From positions 1 to 64,000 of the forward strand of contig JADMIJ010000010.1 of the NCBI GenBank assembly GCA_015478655.1: a stretch of 64,000 bases of DNA. The letters are read 5' to 3'. Positions 44,524 through 52,757 of this stretch are shown here, in pieces. How positions within the stretch are numbered: the first letter of the stretch is position 1; each line of letters starts with the position of its first letter. The stretch is from Acidimicrobiales bacterium (GTDB taxonomy: Bacteria; Actinomycetota; Acidimicrobiia; Acidimicrobiales; RAAP-2). Both the position numbers and the translations under genes were made by a program. The notes under the pieces are model-generated. The model saw nothing but the letters and a program-made list of their open reading frames with translations, did not search any database and was not told the origin of the DNA.

Positions 44524-45423
44524 GTGAACAAGGGACGCGTCGTCTTTCGGACCTACGCCGTCCTCGGTCGGTGCCTGTCCGCCGTGCCCGAGCCGGTGGC
44601 GCTGGGCGTGGCGAACCGCGTCGGGGACGTGATGTTCAGGGTGCGGCACCAGCACCGCCGGATGGTGGTCAACAATCTGCGCCGGGTGCTGGACGCCGAC
44701 ACTTCGGACGCGATGGTCCTCGACCAGTGGGCGCGTCGATCGTTTCGGGCCTACGCTCGGTACTGGGTCGAAGGGGCCCAGCTCGGAAGTACGTCGCCCA
44801 TCGAGGTGGAGCAACGCACGCTTTGTGAGGGCCTCGAGCATCTTGTGGATGGGATGGCAGCCGGTAGGGGGGTCATCATGGCACTACCCCACGTTGGGAG
44901 CTGGGAGTTCGGGGGCGCGTTTCTGGCAACGCAGGACATGCCGATGACCGCGGTCGCCGAGCGGATCGAGCCGCCGGAGCTCTTCGACTATTTCGTGGAG
45001 CAGCGGGCCGCCATGGGATTGACCATCGTTCCGCTCGACGCATCCTCGGGGAGCTCGATCATGGCCGCCCTCCGGGGGGGGCGACTGGTCGGACTGCTGA
45101 GCGACCGCGACCTGGCCGGCACCGGCGTGGATGTGGAGTTCTTCGGTGAGAAGACGACCATGCCGGCGGGTCCCGCCATGCTGGCGCTCCGGTCCGGTGC
45201 CACCCTGGTGACCGGCGCCGTCTACAGCGGCCCGGGCGCAGACCACCGGGCCGTCGTCGAGCCGCCTCTCGATACCACCCGTCACGGGTCCCTGCGGTCG
45301 GACGTGGCCCGGCTCACCCAGGAGATCGCCACCCGGTTCGAGGGGCTGATCCGCCGCGCTCCCGAGCAGTGGCATGTGTTCCAACCCCTGTGGCCGATGG
45401 ACCGCCCGGAGGGGTTGGCGTGA
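44524..45423 (+). CDS. patA: Lysophospholipid acyltransferase family protein (PIM acyltransferase, PatA-type)
   Basis: 299 residues. The acyltransferase catalytic box is HVGSWE (H123 and E128; HX4E in place of HX4D), followed by LATQDMPMTAVAERIEPPELF and the glycine-rich LLSDRDLAGTGV (about 193-204), as in the HtrB/PatA subgroup. In this locus the expected product is acylated phosphatidylinositol mannoside, matching the gene order of mycobacteria. The GTG start is 33 bases after the synthase stop; its own stop overlaps the next gene as GTGA. Confidence 0.87.
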   Translation: MNKGRVVFRTYAVLGRCLSAVPEPVALGVANRVGDVMFRVRHQHRRMVVNNLRRVLDADTSDAMVLDQWARRSFRAYARYWVEGAQLGSTSPIEVEQRTLCEGLEHLVDGMAAGRGVIMALPHVGSWEFGGAFLATQDMPMTAVAERIEPPELFDYFVEQRAAMGLTIVPLDASSGSSIMAALRGGRLVGLLSDRDLAGTGVDVEFFGEKTTMPAGPAMLALRSGATLVTGAVYSGPGADHRAVVEPPLDTTRHGSLRSDVARLTQEIATRFEGLIRRAPEQWHVFQPLWPMDRPEGLA

Positions 45424-47297
45424 CCAAGTACGAGAGCCGGGCCCTTCCCGGAGACTCGGTCTTCGAGGTATTCGGTCCATCCGCCCCCGGCCGGTCGGCC
45501 CCCGGTCGTCCCGCGCCCGCCTCCCGACCCGTCCCCGGTCTGGACAGCAGGCGTCCCCGCTCGGTCGGCGAGCCGCGGTTCCATGCGCTGGGCGAGCACG
45601 AGTTCGATGTCGTGGTCGTCATCAGCGCTGAGGGTCGCTTCATCTTCGTGAGCGCTTCGGCCGAATGGTTGTTCGGGTACGACATCAGCAATGCCATCGG
45701 GACGAACGCCTTCGCCTTGTTCGACAACCTCAGCGTCGAGCCGGTGCGCGCCCTCTTCAGCGACCTGGTGGCTCGTCGCCGGCTCTCCGTGGCGCTCGAG
45801 ATGCGCACCCTGCGGGCGGACGGGACACCCATCGACATCGATGTCGTGGCGGCCAATCATCTCGACGACCCCATCGGTGGGATCGTCGTCAACATCAGGG
45901 ACATCACCGAGCGCAAGCGTCTCGAGCAGCGCATCCGCGACGTGGATCGCCGCCAGTCCACCATCATCGAGTCACTGGCTGATGGGGTGCTGATGGTGGA
46001 TTCGGCCGGGACGGTCATCCGGGTCAACGAGGCGTTCGAAGTGATGTTCGACGTCCCCCGGATCCGGTTGCTCGGAGAGCACCTGGAATCCATCCTGGCC
46101 CGGGAACGCTCGAACGGCCTCGAGCTCTTCGATGTCGAGGGGGATCCGATCACGGTGGACGACCACCCCATTGCCACGAGCCTGCGAGGCGGGCGGAGAT
46201 CAGTTGGGGTCGTGCTCGGAATGCGTCGACGCGGCCGGCAGCCCATGTGGGTCCGGGCCAACGCCCGGGCCATGGTGGCCGGCGACGGATCGGTCGCCGG
46301 CGCGGTGGCCTCGTTCACCGACATCACCGCAGCGCGCCAATCCGCGGCCGAGCTCCGTCGAGAGGAGCGGTTCCTCCAGGTGCTGCTCGATACCTTGGAA
46401 GAGGGGATCGTGGCCTGTGACGCCGACGGGCGCATCACGGTGTTCAATCCTTCGGCCCGGCGCCTGCACGGGCTGCACAACGGATCCGATCCGATCGGAA
46501 GAATCCCGACCGATCAGGGTCTCCTCCGCCCCGATGGATCGCCCATGCCGCAACGAGAGAACCCGCTGATCCGAGCCATGTCCGGCGAGCAGCTGCGCGA
46601 TGTCCCCATCGTCCTCGAGTCGGGCAGCGGCGAACGGCGCAAGGTCAGTGTGAACGGGCAGGCGCTGGTCGATGACGATGGATGGATGCTCGGAGCGGTG
46701 GTGGCCATGCACGACGTCACCGAACAGAAGTTGAACGAGGAGCGGTTGTCCGAGCTGGCCCTCCACGACCCTCTCACCGGACTGGCCAACCGCACCCTCC
46801 TGGCCGAGCGTCTGCGACAGGCCATCGACGGGTTGACCCAGCAGTCCCAGGCCGCTCCCTCCCCGGCGGTTGACGAGGGTGAGGGAGGCCAGCGGGGCGT
46901 GGCCGTCTACCTGCTCGACCTCGATGACTTCAAGGAGATCAACGACGTGTTCGGACACGATGTGGGCGACGACCTGCTGGTCGCCGTGGCCGGTCGGCTC
47001 TCCGGCATCGTGCGGCCCTCGGACACCGTGGCCCGCCTGGGAGGAGACGAGTTCGTGGTGGTCTGCGACATCGAGAACGGCGAGGAGGAGATGCTCGCCA
47101 TCGCCGACCGGATCTCAACGGCTCTGGCCCGCGACTATCGCATCGACGGTCGCACACTGACCGTGCTGGCTTCGGTGGGCGGGGTGTTTGCGGACAATCC
47201 CGATACCGACCCGTCGAAATTGTTGAGTAGGGCCGACGACGCCATGTACGGCGTCAAGTGGACACGGCGTAGGGAACGCCGATCCACCGCGGACTGA
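45420..47297 (+). CDS. PAS-PAS-PAS-GGDEF diguanylate cyclase inside the PIM locus
   Basis: 625 residues. After a Pro/Ser-rich head (residues 1-55), three PAS domains follow (about 57-170, 171-305, 306-430); PAS1 ends DITERKRLEQR, and PAS2 begins STIIESLADGVLMVD. The C-terminal GGDEF domain begins DPLTGLANRTLLAERL (about 452) and contains the catalytic GGDEF intact (541-545). An RxxD inhibitory site (RPSD, 532-535) lies exactly five residues before it, so product inhibition is expected. No EAL domain is present. It makes c-di-GMP in the cytosol. The GTG start overlaps the acyltransferase stop, and pimA starts 4 bases after its own stop. The known order of this locus in actinobacteria has no such gene. 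Confidence 0.92.
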   Translation: MTKYESRALPGDSVFEVFGPSAPGRSAPGRPAPASRPVPGLDSRRPRSVGEPRFHALGEHEFDVVVVISAEGRFIFVSASAEWLFGYDISNAIGTNAFALFDNLSVEPVRALFSDLVARRRLSVALEMRTLRADGTPIDIDVVAANHLDDPIGGIVVNIRDITERKRLEQRIRDVDRRQSTIIESLADGVLMVDSAGTVIRVNEAFEVMFDVPRIRLLGEHLESILARERSNGLELFDVEGDPITVDDHPIATSLRGGRRSVGVVLGMRRRGRQPMWVRANARAMVAGDGSVAGAVASFTDITAARQSAAELRREERFLQVLLDTLEEGIVACDADGRITVFNPSARRLHGLHNGSDPIGRIPTDQGLLRPDGSPMPQRENPLIRAMSGEQLRDVPIVLESGSGERRKVSVNGQALVDDDGWMLGAVVAMHDVTEQKLNEERLSELALHDPLTGLANRTLLAERLRQAIDGLTQQSQAAPSPAVDEGEGGQRGVAVYLLDLDDFKEINDVFGHDVGDDLLVAVAGRLSGIVRPSDTVARLGGDEFVVVCDIENGEEEMLAIADRISTALARDYRIDGRTLTVLASVGGVFADNPDTDPSKLLSRADDAMYGVKWTRRRERRSTAD

Positions 47298-47301
47298 CCG
47301 G

Positions 47302-48507
47302 TTGGACGCACATCTCCCGTCGACACCAGGGTCCCAACGCATCGCCCTCGTGTGCCCGTACAGCCTGTCGCGGCCCGGTGGGGTCCAAGGCCAGGTGTTG
47401 GGCCTCGCCCGCACCCTCGAGACCAGGGGTCATCGGGCCACCGTGTTCGCCCCGGCTGACGGTCTGGCCGCGGTCCCGGCCGATGTCGACGTGGTGGTCA
47501 CCGGTCATTCGGTCCCGCTGCGGGCCAACGGCTCTGTCGCCCCGGTGAACCTCTCGGTCGGATCGGTGCGACGTGGCCTGCGAACACTGCGCGCCATCGG
47601 GTTCGATGTGGTGCACGTGCACGAGCCGTTCACGCCGGGCCTTCCCTACGGACTGCTGATCGGCCGGGACCTCCCGCCCCTGGTGGCCACGTTCCACCGC
47701 AGCGGCGGAAGTCCGTTCTACTCGGCGCTGCGCCCACTGACCCGGCGGTTGGCCCGCCGATTCGCAGTCCGGTGCGCGGTGTCCGAGGCGGCGCGGTCCA
47801 CCGCCTTCGACGCGCTGGGCGGCACCTACGAGATCGGGTTCAACGGGATCGAGTCGGACCGGTTCCGAGGGGTCGATCCGTGGCCGACCGATCGTCCCGC
47901 CGTCCTGTTCCTCGGCCGCCATGAAGAGCGCAAGGGCCTGCGGGTGCTCCTCGAGGCCGCAGACCGACTGGGTGCGACCACCGGGCCCGGGGACGGCGGG
48001 GGACCGGCGAGCCGGCCCGTGCTGTGGATCGCCGGCGACGGGCCGCAGACCGGTGCCCTGCGGCGTCTCCACCCGGAGTCCCCGGACGTCAAGTGGCTCG
48101 GCGCGCTCTCCGAGGAGGAGAAGGTGCGTCGCCTGGTGGCCGCCCGGGTGCTGTGCGCGCCCTCCCTCGCGGGCGAGTCGTTCGGGATCGTGCTGCTGGA
48201 GGCCATGGCGGCCCGTACGGTGGTCGTGGCCAGCAACATCGATGGCTACCGGGATGCCGCCGCCGGACATGCCGTCCTGGTGCCACCCGGTGATGCCGGC
48301 TCGTTGGCCCAGGCGCTGGCCGGGGTGCTGGAGGGGACGACCGCCGTTCTGCCGGGCGACACCGGCGGAGCCGGCTCCGACCTCGACGACGGCCGAGGCC
48401 ATTGGCTGGACGCCGCCGCCGGACGGACCTCTCAGCAGTCGATGGAACGATTGGCCGAGTGGTACGAGGGGATCTACCGGTCGGCGGTGGTCGGGCACGG
48501 GGGTTGA
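47302..48507 (+). CDS. pimA: Phosphatidylinositol mannosyltransferase (GT4)
   Basis: 401 residues starting at TTG. The GT4 acceptor loop is CPYSLSRPGGVQGQVLGLARTLE (about 18-40), the conserved VHVHEPFTPGLPY follows (about 111-123) and the substrate-binding FNGIESDRF near 180. The donor-binding domain has FLGRHEERKGLRVLLEAA and CAPSLAGESFGIVLLEAMAARTVVVASNIDGYRD (about 290-323), the EX7E signature of PimA-type enzymes. It transfers the first mannose from GDP-mannose to phosphatidylinositol at the inner membrane face. It follows the cyclase gene and precedes the M48 peptidase gene. The start is 4 bases after the cyclase stop. Confidence 0.92.
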   Translation: MDAHLPSTPGSQRIALVCPYSLSRPGGVQGQVLGLARTLETRGHRATVFAPADGLAAVPADVDVVVTGHSVPLRANGSVAPVNLSVGSVRRGLRTLRAIGFDVVHVHEPFTPGLPYGLLIGRDLPPLVATFHRSGGSPFYSALRPLTRRLARRFAVRCAVSEAARSTAFDALGGTYEIGFNGIESDRFRGVDPWPTDRPAVLFLGRHEERKGLRVLLEAADRLGATTGPGDGGGPASRPVLWIAGDGPQTGALRRLHPESPDVKWLGALSEEEKVRRLVAARVLCAPSLAGESFGIVLLEAMAARTVVVASNIDGYRDAAAGHAVLVPPGDAGSLAQALAGVLEGTTAVLPGDTGGAGSDLDDGRGHWLDAAAGRTSQQSMERLAEWYEGIYRSAVVGHGG

Positions 48508-48529
48508 GCGGCCGTACACTGCGGGGACC

Positions 48530-49759
48530 ATGGATGACTCCCCGGAACGTCCCGATCCAGGCGGATCGTCGAGCAAGGCTCCCGCCGACGGGGCCGAGGC
48601 GCCCAGTGGCCGACCTCCTGGCAGCCGATCCGGCAATCGCAATCGGAATCGCAATCGGAATCGCAGCCGGGGAGGCGGAGGTGGCGCGTCGGCAGGGGCT
48701 GGTGGCGGTCGCCCCGACGGCAACCGGTCCCACGGGAACCGCGGCGGGGGCGGGGCCTCGGCCAACCCCGGAGGTGGGAGAGGGCAGTCGAGCGGGCGGT
48801 CGGGGAGCGGAAGGGCCTCGGGTGCGGGACGATCTGGCACCGGTGGGTCGGGTCGGAATTCGGCGCGCCCTGACGGTGCCGCCCGCCCGGGCGTCGAGGC
48901 GTCCCGGTCGACGGCGGTCAACCCCGCCGTATCGGCGACCGACCTCGCCGCCGGCGTGGACGAGGAGGCTGCTGTCCGGGCCAACCGGCGACGGGCCATG
49001 ACGATCTGTCTGGCACCGGGTGGGGCGGCAGGGGTGATCGCGGGACTGGTCTTGGCTGTTGCCGGGCTTCCGTTGATCGGTGCCGCCGCCTTCGTACTGG
49101 CTACCGCGGTCATCGCGCTGTGGCTCTGGCACCGAGCGCCGGGCGTTCTCATCAGATCGCTGGGAGCCAGCCTGAGCGATGAGTGGGAACACCCGCGGCT
49201 GCACAATCTGGTGGATGGCCTGTGCGCCACCATGGGGCTTCCCCGGCCCACTGTCTGTGTGGTCGACAGTCCCGTACCCAACGCCATGGCGGTCGGTCGG
49301 GACCCGGACTCGGCGTCCCTGGTGGTCACCTCGGGGCTCGAGTGCTCCCTGACGTTGGTGGAGTTGGAGGGGGCGCTGGCTCACGAGTTGGTGCACATCA
49401 AGCGTCAGGACACGGCGGCGGCCGGGGTGGCCGTGGTGGTCGCGGCTCCGGTGGCGGCGCTCATCGGTTTGGGGAAGGCCACCGAGTGGGTGCACGCGCT
49501 CATCGGCCAGGGCCGCGAGCTCTCGGCTGATCAGCGGGCCTCAGCGGTGGTGCGCTATCCCCCGGGCATCGCCTCCGCCCTCGACACCATGGTCAGCGGG
49601 GAGCATGCCGGCTCACCGTGGCCGCCGGGCCGGGGGCGGCTGGCGGCACTGACCCGCTGGCTGTGGATCGACCCGATGGTCGGGGCCCAGGCCGGCGATC
49701 CCACAGCGGGCAATCTCGACGACACTCGGGTGCGGTCCGCGGCCCTGGCCCTGGACTGA
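48530..49759 (+). CDS. M48-family membrane metalloprotease with a long disordered N-terminal region
   Basis: 409 residues. Residues 1-130 are a low-complexity region (Gly, Arg, Asn, Ser); a tandem RN repeat occupies about 35-48, reflected as a 12-base repeat in the DNA. Two hydrophobic segments follow at about 158-205. The catalytic domain has the zinc motif HELVH (285-289) and the third ligand in ELSADQRA (about 326-333), as in HtpX-type M48 peptidases. It is expected to face the cytosol or membrane interior and to degrade membrane proteins. The ATG follows the pimA stop by 22 bases. A -10-like TACACT sits 9 bases before the start. Confidence 0.85.
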   Translation: MDDSPERPDPGGSSSKAPADGAEAPSGRPPGSRSGNRNRNRNRNRSRGGGGGASAGAGGGRPDGNRSHGNRGGGGASANPGGGRGQSSGRSGSGRASGAGRSGTGGSGRNSARPDGAARPGVEASRSTAVNPAVSATDLAAGVDEEAAVRANRRRAMTICLAPGGAAGVIAGLVLAVAGLPLIGAAAFVLATAVIALWLWHRAPGVLIRSLGASLSDEWEHPRLHNLVDGLCATMGLPRPTVCVVDSPVPNAMAVGRDPDSASLVVTSGLECSLTLVELEGALAHELVHIKRQDTAAAGVAVVVAAPVAALIGLGKATEWVHALIGQGRELSADQRASAVVRYPPGIASALDTMVSGEHAGSPWPPGRGRLAALTRWLWIDPMVGAQAGDPTAGNLDDTRVRSAALALD

Positions 49760-49781
49760 GGTCTCGGCGCTTCAACCCGCG

Positions 49782-50306
49782 CTAGTCGGCCGCCGGGCAG
49801 GCGTCGGCGTCCTCGGCGGTCAGCCCCCACTCCGAGCCGGCGCCGTACAGGTGGTCGCGCAGCCTGCGCAGGAGGGCGCCCAGCATCTCCTCCTCCTTGG
49901 CTGTGAACAGGTTGCTCAGCACCTCGTCGATGTGGGCGACGTGCACGGGGATGGCGCGGTCCATGACGGCCTGGCCGGTGGGGGTGAGGTGGGCGAACGC
50001 GCCACGTCGGTCCTCCGGGCAGATCCGTCTGGCCACCAGGCCCTGTTCCTGGAGCCGATCGACGGAGCGGGTGAGCCCGCTGGGGGTGAGGGACGTCTGG
50101 GCGGCCAGCTCGCTCATGCGCAACTCCGAACCGGGGGAGCGGGCCAGGCGGATGAGCACATCGAACGATTGTGCTGACAGTGACAGCTCCGATTCGAGCC
50201 GGGTCTGGAACACCCTTCGCAGCCCCGCGGCCGACTCGAACAGGAGGCCGACCGTGGTCAGCCGCTCGTCATTCTGGGCCAGAAGGTCTGCCATAGCCGA
50301 CATCAT
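49782..50306 (-). CDS. MarR-family transcriptional regulator
   Basis: About 174 residues from the chosen ATG; three closely spaced ATG codons (50306, 50303, 50294) make the start uncertain. The winged helix is ELRMSELAAQTSLTPSGLTRSVDRLQEQGLVARRICPEDRRGAFAHLTPTG (about 62-113), with the DNA-recognition helix SLTPSGLTRSVDRL and the wing DRRGAFAHLT. MarR proteins usually repress a divergent gene and respond to small aromatic or redox signals. Two matching operators occur in the divergent region toward the YceI gene. It converges on the M48 gene with a 22-base gap. Confidence 0.9.
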   Translation of the reverse strand: MMSAMADLLAQNDERLTTVGLLFESAAGLRRVFQTRLESELSLSAQSFDVLIRLARSPGSELRMSELAAQTSLTPSGLTRSVDRLQEQGLVARRICPEDRRGAFAHLTPTGQAVMDRAIPVHVAHIDEVLSNLFTAKEEEMLGALLRRLRDHLYGAGSEWGLTAEDADACPAAD

Positions 50307-50320
50307 ACCTGGAATAGGGA

Positions 50321-50349
50321 TTGGTACTTGCGTCAGCAACTACTATAGG
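50321..50349 (+). promoter_or_regulatory. Probable YceI-gene promoter
   Basis: TTGGTA (50321-50326) and TATAGG (50344-50349) are separated by 17 bases, as in a sigma-70 promoter. One of the two MarR-type operators lies in the spacer and the other just downstream of the -10 box. The hexamers are only partial matches. Confidence 0.45.
50328..50339. promoter_or_regulatory. MarR-type operator, copy 1
   Basis: TTGC-GTCA-GCAA, perfect inverted repeat with 4-base arms and a 4-base centre. The same arms and spacing recur 28 bases further right. It lies between the -35 and -10 boxes of the YceI promoter, where binding would block polymerase. Confidence 0.6.
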
Positions 50350-50355
50350 TTAAAC

Positions 50356-50367
50356 TTGCATGTGCAA
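50356..50367. promoter_or_regulatory. MarR-type operator, copy 2
   Basis: TTGC-ATGT-GCAA, in a longer perfect CTTGCA-TG-TGCAAG palindrome (50355-50368). It is 28 bases centre to centre from copy 1, just after the putative -10 box and before the ribosome site of the YceI gene. Confidence 0.65.
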
Positions 50368-50410
50368 GCAACTTCAGGCAGAGCCTGGGGAACGAGACAA
50401 AGGAGTGGCT

Positions 50411-50992
50411 ATGTCGCCTGAAACCGCAGTGAGCAGCAGGAACGTAAGCGGAGTGGAGTACCCGGCTGTGGGCACCTACGCCATCGACGCCTCCCATACC
50501 GAGCTGGGCTTTGCCGTCCGGCATATGGCGGTCTCGAAGGTCCGAGGTCGCTTCAGCACCTTCGAAGGCACCATCGAGATCGCCGAGCAACCGGCCGACT
50601 CGAAGGCGTCGCTGACCATCGAGGCCGGCACCGTGGACACACGGGACGAGACCCGGGACGCCCACCTCCGCACCAATGACTTCTTCGATGTGGCGAACCA
50701 TCCCACGTGGACCTTTGTGAGCACCTCGATCAAGCCCGAAGGCCTGACCGAATTCAAGGTCGAAGGGGACCTCACCATCCGTGGCGTGACCCGGCAGGTG
50801 ACCCTCGACGCCACCCTCGAAGGCGTGGTGACGGATCCGTACGGGAACCACCGCATCGGGTTCAGCGCCTCGACCAGCATCAACCGTGACGACTTCGGCG
50901 TGTCGTTCGGCGCCGTCATGGAGGCGGGCGGACTCGTGGTGGCGAAGAAGGTCGACATCCAGATCGAGCTCGAGGCCGTCCTGCAGGCGTAG
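50411..50992 (+). CDS. YceI-family lipocalin-like protein
   Basis: 193 residues. GTYAIDASHTELGFAVRHMAVSKVRGRFSTFEGTIEI (about 21-57) is the typical start of YceI, a polyisoprenoid-binding lipocalin-like barrel. TNDFFDVANHPTWTFVSTSI and GVTRQVTLDATLEGVVTDPYGNHRIGFSASTSINRDDFGV complete the family. No signal peptide is seen, so this copy should be cytosolic. AGGAG lies 6 bases before the ATG, which is 17 codons inside the open frame. It is divergent from MarR, with two operators between them, so MarR is the likely regulator. Ligand unknown; isoprenoid quinone-like molecules in other members. Confidence 0.92.
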   Translation: MSPETAVSSRNVSGVEYPAVGTYAIDASHTELGFAVRHMAVSKVRGRFSTFEGTIEIAEQPADSKASLTIEAGTVDTRDETRDAHLRTNDFFDVANHPTWTFVSTSIKPEGLTEFKVEGDLTIRGVTRQVTLDATLEGVVTDPYGNHRIGFSASTSINRDDFGVSFGAVMEAGGLVVAKKVDIQIELEAVLQA

Positions 50993-51014
50993 GCCCCACG
51001 GCCCGGAAGGGCCT
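50991..51014 (+). terminator. Possible terminator hairpin after the YceI gene
   Basis: AGGCCC and GGGCCT pair across 12 bases immediately after the YceI stop. There is no U-tract. Weak candidate. Confidence 0.3.
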
Positions 51015-51173
51015 GATGTCAGAAGCCGGTGGCTCGCCGGGGTACGTCCGAACGGACGGCATCCGCGGCGGGCCATCGCTTTGGGTCGGGCGCCGATTGG
51101 GTCGGCCCCTGCCCGTCGGGCCCCGGCGGCCCTGCCCCGGCCAGCAGCGGGGAGGCCCGAGGTAGGCCGGAGG

Positions 51174-51179
51174 TAGAAT
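51174..51179 (+). promoter_or_regulatory. Probable -10 box (TAGAAT) of pdxS
   Basis: TAGAAT ends 6 bases before the ATG, as in the HAD gene. A GGAGGT at 51169-51174 is 11 bases from the ATG and overlaps this box, so a leaderless or a leadered start are both possible. Confidence 0.45.
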
Positions 51180-51185
51180 GCCTGC

Positions 51186-52103
51186 ATGGCTGACCCCGTG
51201 ATCCCGTCTCGCTCTGCCGGCAACGACCGCCCCACGGGCACGTTCACCGTGAAGCGCGGTCTGGCGGAGATGCTGCGCGGTGGGGTCATCATGGACGTCG
51301 TCGACGCCGAGCAGGCCAAGGTGGCCGAGGATGCCGGTGCGGTGGCGGTGATGGCCCTCGAGCGGGTTCCCGCCGACATCCGTCGCGACGGTGGTGTGGC
51401 CCGGATGAGCGATCCGGCCCTGATCGAGGGGATCAAGGCCGCCGTGACCGTCCCGGTGATGGCCAAGGCCCGCATCGGCCACTTTGCCGAGGCCCAGGTG
51501 CTGGCGGCCCTGGGTGTGGACTACATCGACGAGAGCGAGGTGCTGACCCCGGCGGACGAGGCCCATCACATCGACAAGTGGGTCTACGAGGTGCCGTTCG
51601 TGTGCGGGGCCACCAATCTGGGAGAGGCCCTGCGGCGCATCTCCGAGGGTGCGGCGATGATCCGATCCAAGGGAGAGGCCGGCACCGGCAACATCGTCGA
51701 GGCGGTGCGTCACCTCCGTGCCATCCTCGGGGACATCCGACGGGTGGGCCAGGCCGACTCGGCCGAGCTGTTCGGGTGGGCCAAGGACCTCGCTGCTCCC
51801 GTCGGCCTGGTGCAGGAGATCGCCACCACCGGAAGGTTGCCCGTCCCCCTGTTTTGCGCCGGTGGCATCGCCACGCCGGCAGACGCCTCGTTGGTCATGC
51901 AGCTGGGCGCCGAGGCCGTGTTCGTGGGATCGGGGATCTTCAAGAGCGGGAACCCGTCGCAGATGGCCCGGGCCATCGTGGAGGCCACCGCCCACTTCAC
52001 CGATGCCGACCTGGTGGCCAAGGTGTCGACGGGACTGGGTGCGGCCATGGCCGGGCAGGAGATCGGCACGATCGGAGTGCATCTGGCCGAGCGTGGTTGG
52101 TGA
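51186..52103 (+). CDS. pdxS: Pyridoxal 5'-phosphate synthase lyase subunit
   Basis: 305 residues, the TIM-barrel subunit that builds pyridoxal phosphate from ribose 5-phosphate, glyceraldehyde 3-phosphate and ammonia. [44 protein letters not shown] (about 23-67) is nearly invariant in the family; the catalytic Lys is in MAKARIGH (about 98), and a second Lys in [11 protein letters not shown] (about 166-176) transfers the intermediate. The glutaminase subunit gene pdxT follows after 36 bases, so both are co-expressed. A 193-base intergenic region separates it from the YceI gene. Confidence 0.97.
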   Translation: MADPVIPSRSAGNDRPTGTFTVKRGLAEMLRGGVIMDVVDAEQAKVAEDAGAVAVMALERVPADIRRDGGVARMSDPALIEGIKAAVTVPVMAKARIGHFAEAQVLAALGVDYIDESEVLTPADEAHHIDKWVYEVPFVCGATNLGEALRRISEGAAMIRSKGEAGTGNIVEAVRHLRAILGDIRRVGQADSAELFGWAKDLAAPVGLVQEIATTGRLPVPLFCAGGIATPADASLVMQLGAEAVFVGSGIFKSGNPSQMARAIVEATAHFTDADLVAKVSTGLGAAMAGQEIGTIGVHLAERGW

Positions 52104-52139
52104 CCGGAGCGACGGTCGCCCGAGCCGGGTGTCCCGGCG

Positions 52140-52754
52140 ATGACCGTCGGGGTGCTCGCACTCCAAGGTGACGTCCGCGAGCACGGCGCAGTTCTGGCCG
52201 CCCTCGGCCAGGCCGTCCGCATGGTGCGGAATCCTGATGACCTCGGGGGACTGGCAGGTCTCGTTCTCCCCGGCGGCGAGTCGACAACACTCTCCATGCT
52301 GCTGGAGTCATCGGGCCTGTTCGATCCCCTCGATGAGGCCTTCAGGCGCGGATTGCCGGTGTTCGGGACCTGCGCGGGGATGATCCTGCTGGCCGGCGAG
52401 GTGCTCGGCGGGCGAGTCGATCAGCGGGTGTTCGGGGCCATCGACCTGACCATCCGACGGAACGGGTACGGGCGCCAGGTGGCTTCGTTCGAATGCGACC
52501 TCGAGGTGGACGCGTTGGGCGGCGATCCGGTCCCGGCCGTGTTCATCCGGGCCCCGGTGGTCGAACGCGCCGGTGCGGATGTCGAGGTCCTGGCCACGCT
52601 CCCTCCGTCGTCGAACGGGACGCGACGGGGCCGGCCGCAACCGGTCATCTGCCGCCAGGGGAACGTGCTGGTGGCCTCGTTCCACCCCGAGTTGACCGAT
52701 GACCGTAGGCTTCATGAGCTGTTTGTGGCCATGACCGAAGTGGAAAGGGGTTAG
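52140..52754 (+). CDS. pdxT: Pyridoxal 5'-phosphate synthase glutaminase subunit
   Basis: 204 residues, class I glutamine amidotransferase that supplies ammonia to PdxS. MTVGVLALQGDVREHGAVL (1-19) and GLVLPGGESTT form the start, GTCAGMIL carries the catalytic Cys (about 80), and SFHPELTDD near the C-terminus carries the catalytic His and Glu. ATG start 36 bases after pdxS; the next gene, yebC, starts 3 bases after its stop. Confidence 0.95.
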   Translation: MTVGVLALQGDVREHGAVLAALGQAVRMVRNPDDLGGLAGLVLPGGESTTLSMLLESSGLFDPLDEAFRRGLPVFGTCAGMILLAGEVLGGRVDQRVFGAIDLTIRRNGYGRQVASFECDLEVDALGGDPVPAVFIRAPVVERAGADVEVLATLPPSSNGTRRGRPQPVICRQGNVLVASFHPELTDDRRLHELFVAMTEVERG

Positions 52755-52757
52755 CCG

